This document shows, piece after piece, positions 57,301-64,000 of a stretch of 64,000 bases of DNA (the stretch's first letter is position 1; every line of letters begins with the position of its first letter). Under the pieces are notes generated by a model. The model saw only the letters and a program-made list of their open reading frames with translations. It did not search any database and had not been told where the DNA came from. The translations under genes were made by a program, and so were the position numbers. Location: the NCBI GenBank assembly GCA_033439685.1, contig JAUEDM010000008.1:1178001-1242000 (forward strand). Reading direction: 5' to 3'. The DNA comes from Apodospora peruviana (taxonomy: Eukaryota > Ascomycota > Sordariomycetes > Sordariales > Lasiosphaeriaceae).

Positions 57301-59774
57301 CTTGGGATATATAAAAATATACGGGATAGACAGCCTGAGTAGTCACACTGAAAGGCTCACAGGGATAGAACTGGAAGATGCGACGTGTGCCGAGAGCAAA
57401 CTGATGAAGGTCCTGCGCCATCTGTGGGGTTCTACAGTAGTTCCTGGTCGACCTGCGATGGGAAGGAAGACCGATGCCAGTTATGAGACTTTTCAATATC
57501 GACAAGCTGTCTTGAAAGAGTTGATAAGCCGTCCAGCTTGATCCCAAGAGGTACTGCGTAGTCTGATGGTGGTTTGATGTGAAAACGAAGACGGAAAACC
57601 AACACATGGGAGGAAAGAATAGATCGTAGTACCACGCTGGCATATCCCGCTCGACCATAGCACATATCTTCTGATAAAGATTGACATTTCCCAAGCCCAG
57701 CCCTAGTCTTGTAGCGAGTCTCCATCAAAGATCCCAAATGGCCTGCAGGGACGGGAAGAATCTGCCTCGGCGCTCGTGGTCATATAGGTCAACACTTACT
57801 TATCATGCTACGCCCGTTGCCAGCATAGTTGCCGGGGCACAACTGGAAAACTCCAAGTTTTGATTGGTGCATCACCTCCCATGACATTGCTCGTTCCATA
57901 AATTCAATTCTCGGGTTCCTGGATGTAATCATCAACGGCAGAACAAGACTATACTGGCGACTAGTAATGCGGTGCCGTTGAGAACGCACAATCAAAGCTG
58001 GTGTGAATGGCTGCCCAGAGGTGGTGTGCTGCGATCCGATTTTAGGAACGAGTTGATCTGTTTCGGGGAGCTGAATATGATCCAAGATACCTCAGGTAGT
58101 ATGTAGGGAGTGAGGGGGATAAAAACCTGCTTGGCGCGGATGTTACTGTACTTAGGTACCTTTTCCCACGCCTTATGCCGTGCTGTTGGTCGCAGATGCG
58201 GACTATCCCGCTCTTATCTGCATTTGCATGGAACGTGGATTACTCCTGACCCTGGAGGAAACCGGGAGTCTGGGAGACCACCCACGAGCGGGGACAAACA
58301 CATGGTCGCAGGTAAAGGACCTTTGAGTTCTTGATGAGTGTCCTAGGTGATATGTCGTGTCTCCTAAGTCTGATGTCAAACTTGTATGAGCCTAGGCCGG
58401 CAGATGTGACAACCTGTTGTTGTTGAGCACCGGTATAAAAAAGAATATAAGACTAGCAAGATTCTCATCTAGGGCGGTGGCACAGCAGGACGATTCCGTC
58501 GTTAAAAGAGTTGGATACGTCCCTAGAACATCGCTTTTCTCGCTCCGGTGTGTGATAGCAGTTCCCCGGCGATTGCACTATTCCACATCTGGCAAGATGG
58601 GGGCAGATGGACACCAAGCCTGTTCTGCACGTACGCATACGACCTGCAGGACCACTGCACAAGAATAGCTGGGCAGATCGTCCAGGCTTTTTTTCGTGTG
58701 TGTTGAACCCCGCCACCCTCAACGTTTTTGACAGAACTGTGTAGCATATAATGAACAGAAGCATACGGTGGTGCAGTATTTCACCGCAGTTGTCCATCCA
58801 ACTTCAGGTTGTCGAAGGGGATTTACAACTCAAGCCGTTGATGAAGACCAAGCAGAAATGGCTTCACTGCCGGATACCGCTCTTTATTGCCGTCGGGCAA
58901 TAACCATCGGTGTCCGAGGAGTCTGAGTACCTTACGTGAGTGCGGGAGAAAAGGCCACTGCATTCTTGCGCCCGTAAGCTACATCTCACGACCGTGGGCA
59001 AAGCAGTGCAACGGCCAACCGCAGCAGTCAATAGATTAGCGCAAGCCGGTGGCGCAGCGTCCCTCGAGCGGCCGGGACGGGAAGCTGTCCCTCCCCCTCC
59101 CCTCCCCCTCCCCCCCTATCCCCCCATAAGGCTATAAGAGCCCCTGTTATGCCTCTTGAGGGAGGCTTGGGACTGCTAGTGGTTGGTCCAAAATTCCGTG
59201 GACACGGGTCGTAAAATAGGAAACCTCACAGAGCGACGGCCTAGGGAAAGCGAGGCTCCATATTCTCGCCCCCATTATCAACATGCGTGTGTGTGCGTAG
59301 CAGTATCATCTCCTTACGCCGCAAAAGTTTCACGAGAGGGTGTTGCGAGTCAAGGTCGTCGAATGACAGCAAGCCAACACAAGGTGTGCCGTGTGAAGCT
59401 CGAGTCAGCGCCGTCGCCCAACATGAAAAGTTGTGAAACATGCACAGTACCTTATATCTTTCTTTGGCAAGGCAGATAAAACGAAACAAATAATTATCGG
59501 ATGAGTAGCACCAAGGCGTCATGTCATGCTCAGAAAGAATCCTTGTGAGAGTTGAAAGTTTATATCATCCCATAGCATCATATGTTGCGACTCTCCACCC
59601 GGACTTTTTTTGTGTTTCACCATCATCCCCAGACCCTCCCCCAGAGGACTTTTGTTCCTCGATGCAAGTATCACAGCGACCATCTTGAGAAGCTGTGTTT
59701 TCTAGAACACACAGACGCACTGTCCCAAATCAGATCCTGTGCAAGCAAAAACAGGATATCAACATACCTCAAAA
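57301..59774. other. Gene-poor region
   Basis: No gene supported. A frame at 57302-57541 (with YETFQYRQAVLKELISRPA) could be a remnant of the ankyrin gene's end. A C-rich tract of repeated CCCTCCCC blocks lies at about 59089-59126. Confidence 0.5.
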
Positions 59775-61220
59775 ATGGCCATCTCAGACAACCCATCCCA
59801 GGTGGGATCCCTTGCTATGTCTCTGGTTGTCACGCCGCTCGTGACCCTCGCCATCATCCTACGCTTCATTGCCACCAGGAGAGCAGCGAGGAAGATAGGC
59901 GCCGAGGACTGGTGTGCGTTCCTTGCCACCGCTTCGACAATAGGGTACAACATCGGCAATATCTGGTGTAAGTCCAAGCCTGTACCTGTTAGTTACGAGT
60001 TTATGCGGAAATCTAACGCAGGTTTATACCTAGCAATTGTGGTACTTGATGGGAGAGACTATACCCAGGTGCCTATCGAGACCGTGACGGAGATCCTGAA
60101 GGTCAGCACCACCAAATATCACTCACAACCACCTCAGAACAAAACAAAACATCTGACATATATTACCTTTCTTGCCAGGCCGGATACGTCGTCACGCAAC
60201 TTTTCCCACTAAACCAATTCTTCGCCAAGCTCAGCATCCTCCTGCTTTACCACCGCATCTTCGGCGTAAACCGGCGCTACGCCTTCTGGATCAGCCTCCT
60301 CGGCGTGCTGCAGACCTGCTGGACGATCGCCGTGCTGATCGTCTGCTTCCTCCAATGCAAACCGGTCCACCACTACTGGGACGTGCTCTCGGAAGGCACA
60401 TGCATCGGCGCGATGCCGCTGCTCGTGGGCTTTGAGGTGCCCAACTCGTCCATCGATTTCGCCATGGTCGCGCTGGTGCTTGTCATGCTGAGAGAGCTGC
60501 ACATCCGGCCGAGCACCAAGTGGAAGTTGTCATTTTTCTTTGCAGCCGGTGGTTTGTGAGTACCTACCTACCTTAATTACCTACCTTAATTACCCATCCG
60601 TCCTTTTCACTTCAATCATTTTCCAGTCCTAACAAGCAATGATGATAACTAGCTGCGGACTCATCGGCTTCGTCAAGATCGCCGCCCACTTCACCGCCGG
60701 CCAAAACAGCAACAACGCCCTCACGCAGTGGGGGAACGCTCAGATGCTGCTCAGCATCATCTGCTGCTGTGTGCCCATCTACAACTCCCTCGTCCCGAGG
60801 CGCGCCGACGGGTCGGGCTTCTTCAGCTTTGTCCGGTTCAAGTCCATGACGGGGTACGGTGGTTCGTCGTCGTCGTCGTCGTCGTCATCGTCGCCGTCGT
60901 CGATCGCGAAAGCCAAGTTTGGCAACCACCACAGAAGTGCAAGGTCGCAGCGGCAGCAGCCGGGCACGATGCAGGCCGGCAGCGTCGATACCGAGATGGG
61001 CGGCATGGCTCACGAGGGAGGCAGCTGGGGATGGCTGCAGCTGCCCGAGGGGTCGAGCGCGACCGATATGAAGCCCATTGTGTCGGTTTCGGCAAACAAT
61101 AATAGCGATAGTAGTTCATCCCAGGGAGAACGGCATGCCACTTCAGTCAGCGGCTGCGGTAGTGATGAGCGCTGTCCGATGAAGACGGTGGTTGTTCACC
61201 AGAGCGTGGAGATGGTTTAA
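59775..61220 (+). CDS. Pth11/SAT4-type fungal rhodopsin-domain membrane protein
   Basis: Exons 59775-59967, 60022-60101, 60179-60555 and 60653-61220 encode 405 residues. The introns (54, 77, 97 nt) keep phase throughout. The family consists of seven-helix plasma-membrane proteins related to the Pth11 surface-sensing receptors of plant-associated fungi, often named integral membrane protein or SAT4. Recognisable segments are LAIILRFIATRRAARKIGAEDW after helix 1 (with only its parts quoted), FPLNQFFAKLSILLLYHRIF, the C-rich loop FLQCKPVHHYW with CIGA, and FCGLIGFVKIAAHF formed across the last intron. The cytoplasmic tail contains a poly-Ser tract encoded by TCG repeats (about 60860-60900) and many Ser/Gly residues, as in related receptors. 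The loop between helices 2 and 3 is shorter than usual. The ligand is unknown. Confidence 0.87.
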
Positions 61221-61583
61221 TGATGATGAGACGAGGTTATGAAATCCCTTATTTTCCCTTTAGGCAGTTGCTCCCACTTGGGTCTTCGTTTTTGTGTTAG
61301 TTTAGCATTTTTGATATGATATCCCCTAAGAAGTTCATGATAAATCAAGAGATACAAAAATACCGTTGAATTTGGTGCCAAATTGTCCACATTTACCGTA
61401 GAGTCAGGCTCTGCATTGCATCAAATGCTCAGCCCCCCGATTGGGGGTTGGTTCTCTGCCGGTTGGGGAAGTTGGGCGCGAATCGAGCTTTTTCCTTTTC
61501 ACTAAGGTACCTTACCTACCTTTACGCACTCGTCCAACTCACCATTTCCCCTGCCGTTTGTACTGTCCAACGTCACATCAACC
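61221..61583. other. Intergenic region
   Basis: Short flank between the Pth11-like gene and the NACHT pseudogene. No gene supported. Confidence 0.55.
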
Positions 61584-64000
61584 ATGGATCCGGTATCAGC
61601 CCTGAGCCTCGCCGCCAATATCTTTGGGGTTCTCAGCTTTGCTACAACCTGAACCGGAAACTATCTGATGTGCGAGGGAATCTGCAGTTATATGCAGCGG
61701 TATCCGTCAAGCTGAAACTGGAGAGGGATTGCATGAAGTCTGATGACGCTCTGACACGCCTCGACGACCATACCAAAGCTTTACTCCCAATATCCCTCAC
61801 TTAATTCAGCGAGCTCAAGGCCCAGGGTGACGCCATCCTCGAGAATCAGCTGCTGCAACGAGATCCTCGCCAAGCTCCGACATGGGGAACTTCTCGGCTC
61901 TCTGGAGGGCGTCAAAGGTGTGCCGCAGGCTTCGGGATCTCAACACCAAGAACGACTGAATGACGACGAGATGGCAAAGATTCATAAAACGATACTGCTC
62001 TCTTTGTTGGTTTTCCACTATGAAAGACCGAGAGGAGGTCATCCACAATGCCTACGGTAAAACCTAACCAGTGGATATACCGCGACCCAAAACCTCTCGG
62101 AAAAGCGGTGGGATAATCTCGCCGACTTCCTACAGCATGGCCTCGGGGTTTACTGGATCACCGGCAAAGCAGGTTCTGGAAAGAGCACTCTGAAGTATAT
62201 CGTCCATCATGAAATGACGAGGCAGCTTCTTGAGTCGTGGTCCGGGCAGGACAGTAATCTAGTAATGGCCAAGGCATATTTCTAGTACAAAGGGTCAGCA
62301 CTTCAAAAATCCGAGGTTGGCGTGATGCGATCTTTACTCCATCAGGCTCTTCACACCAAACCACGTTTGACTGAGCTGGCCTTTCCAGAGATGTTCAATA
62401 AACTCTGCGTGATGCGGCGTGAGGACAGAGAACGCACATTTACCCCATCTTTACAGGAGCTAAAGAGGGCACTCACTAGGATTGTTGAAGAAAGCCCGGT
62501 AACCTACCTTTTCTTCGCCATCGACGGTCAGTATGAGTTTGACGGTGGGAATGAAGGCATATCTTCCCTGGTTGACACGTTCAAGGATGTTGCGAGCCGC
62601 CCGAATGTGAAGGCACTTCTTTCGAGCAGGCCTTGGGTGGTATTTGAGGAGAGCTTCGCTGGACGTCCACGCTTACGGCTGCATGAGCTCCCGCGCCCTG
62701 ATATCAGACATTTCGTTGATGACGAGATCGACCAGCACCCTCGCGTCCAGAGACTTCTCTTGTCAAACGAGAAGGAGATCCGCAGCCTGAAGGATGGAAT
62801 TGTGGAGGCGTCCTCTGGGGTATTTCTGTGGGTGCACCTGGTTGTGCGCTCGTTGCTGGAGGGCTTCGCAAACCACGACACGATGGTCGATCTTCGCGCT
62901 CGCTTCCTCGACCTCCCCGTCGACATTGACAACCTGTTCCGCCACATATGGGGCCAAATACCTCTAAGATACCGGGCCCAGGCATCGCGCCTCATCCAAC
63001 TGGTTGAGCCGGGCACGTTGGAGGGCCGCGAACTTAGTCTTGTCGGCCTGTCATTCGCGGAGGAAGAGAGAGGATGCCGAGTTTCTGTACAGGACGGCTA
63101 TCGAGCCCCTTGGAGAGGATGAGACTGCCTCAAGGATCGAAACCATGCGGGTACGTCTGGCCAGCCGCTGCTTCGGGTTGGTCGAAGTACAGCACACCGA
63201 CGTACAGACACCTAGATCGAGTTCGGACCTGTACCCCAATGACATCGAGAAGAAGCACGGATATCCGCGCGCCGCCTTTATTCACAAAACTGCCTACGAG
63301 TTTATCTCAGCCCCCGATACCAAACAAGAGCTCAGGGACGCAAACACGGGAAACAGGTTGCCTGAGTTCTGCCCGGAAAGCAGTCTTCTGCAATCGGCAA
63401 TTTTACGAGCCAAGTCCTTCCCCTGGCAACACGTAGCACTAGACAAGCGCCCTTTCCCGAAAGCTCTTAGATCACTAATCTACTACTGCGTTCTCCTGGC
63501 CAAGCGATGCGAGCGAGTCTCCGGATCGTCACAGACCAGACCGTTACTGGAACTTGACCGTGTGCTCGCAAATATTCGACACGGCTACGGTGTCGTGTGG
63601 GCCTGCAGGTCTCAGTGGCCTCAGCGGCACTGGTCTGCAACGTTATATCATTGTCAGAAGCGTGTCATGGGCCAGGACGAAATACAGACATGCCTCGCAC
63701 GGGATAAGGACAGCTTTCTTTCCTTCGCTGCTGCCCACGGGCTGGTGTTCTTTGTAAGAGAGCAGATAACCTTGGGCGCCGCCACACGGAAGGACGGACG
63801 CCCTCTTCTGGACTACGCCTTGAGGCCCTCCTGTCCCTCGAATGGCGGGGAGGTTCCGGTTGAAGGCCGGGTCAATAAAGCTATATTTCTCGACATGGTC
63901 GAACTTCTTATAGAAACTGCCGGCGCTGACCCTAGCCAGATTGTATCGGACGGGATGTCGGTATGGGTTCTCTTTCTTCAGCAGATGATGGACGACGATG
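61584..64000 (+). pseudogene. Broken NACHT/STAND (NOD-like) gene, runs off right edge
   Basis: The ATG at 61584 opens with MDPVSALSLAANIFGVLSF, the usual beginning of fungal NACHT proteins, and soon meets a stop. Pieces of the N-terminal helical region follow in changing frames to about 62060. From about 62068 one frame reads FLQHGLGVYWITGKAGSGKS, with Walker A at 62163-62189. That frame has TAG at 62283-62285, where related proteins read AYFWY. It continues through VTYLFFAIDGQYEFDG (Walker B region), LLSSRPWVVFEESF and HLVVRSLLEGF. An extra base in AGAGAG at about 63068-63071 moves similarity to another frame (EFLYRTAIEPLGED). That frame then stays open for some 310 codons to the window edge and includes FIHKTAYEFIS and LLIETAGADPSQ. 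STAND proteins act in nonself recognition and programmed death in fungi. At least two lesions in the core make this copy a likely pseudogene. Confidence 0.75.

Noticed and set aside
1..64000. CRISPR arrays, rRNA genes, integrases or intact transposons
   Set aside because: No spaced palindromic repeat array, rRNA signature, transposase or reverse transcriptase motif was seen.

Overview
The window reads as nuclear DNA of a filamentous ascomycete (Pezizomycotina, most likely a sordariomycete). The reasons are introns of about 50-97 nt with GT...CTAAC/CTGAC...AG signals, a complete PAC1/LIS1 gene, a TOG-domain microtubule gene, a Pth11/SAT4-type membrane protein, an acetylxylan esterase carrying a CBM1 cellulose-binding domain, and fungal NACHT/STAND, F-box and ankyrin families. 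Species cannot be fixed from the sequence alone.

Left part (1-18.5 kb) is mostly core genes: an incomplete hypothetical gene (minus, runs off the left edge), a hexose transporter (4006-5759), PAC1 (6852-8403, minus), a divergent Stu2/Alp14-type microtubule polymerase (10197-13127), an intron-containing tRNA-Gly(CCC) (14186-14273), an interrupted cysteine-rich hypothetical gene (15179-16147, minus) and a membrane-anchored Dcr2-like metallophosphatase (17079-18532, minus).

Centre (21.6-42.1 kb) is accessory. Its main feature is an 8.6-kb gene (21626-30240) encoding a 2853-residue NRPS-like protein that keeps the fold but appears catalytically dead as an assembly line. Three carrier domains read GGDE where GGDS is expected, a fourth is also degenerate, the adenylation ATP motifs are lost and two condensation active sites are missing. 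One epimerization-type domain keeps HHxxxD. The reading frame is intact, has a single clean intron and ends in a 320-residue low-complexity tail, so this looks like a maintained pseudo-NRPS rather than debris. It is followed by a secreted amidase (32504-34329), a decayed secreted-protein gene, a multi-pass membrane protein (36249-37322, minus), a broken F-box gene containing 19 perfect copies of a 9-bp repeat, and a cytochrome P450 (40336-42090).

Right part (43-64 kb) mixes intact genes with decaying ones. Intact genes are a MYND zinc-finger protein, a 7-TM protein, a DUF1479 dioxygenase-like protein, the CBM1 acetylxylan esterase and a Pth11-like receptor. Decaying genes are a convergent fragment, an F-box/ankyrin gene and a NACHT/STAND gene running off the right edge. 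Broken frames cluster from 30 kb onward, and the in-frame stops are compatible with G:C to A:T changes. This is suggestive of RIP-like or accessory-region decay but is not proof of it.

The genes do not form an obvious operon or one biosynthetic cluster. Exon coordinates below are read from splice consensus and frame continuity, not from transcripts.
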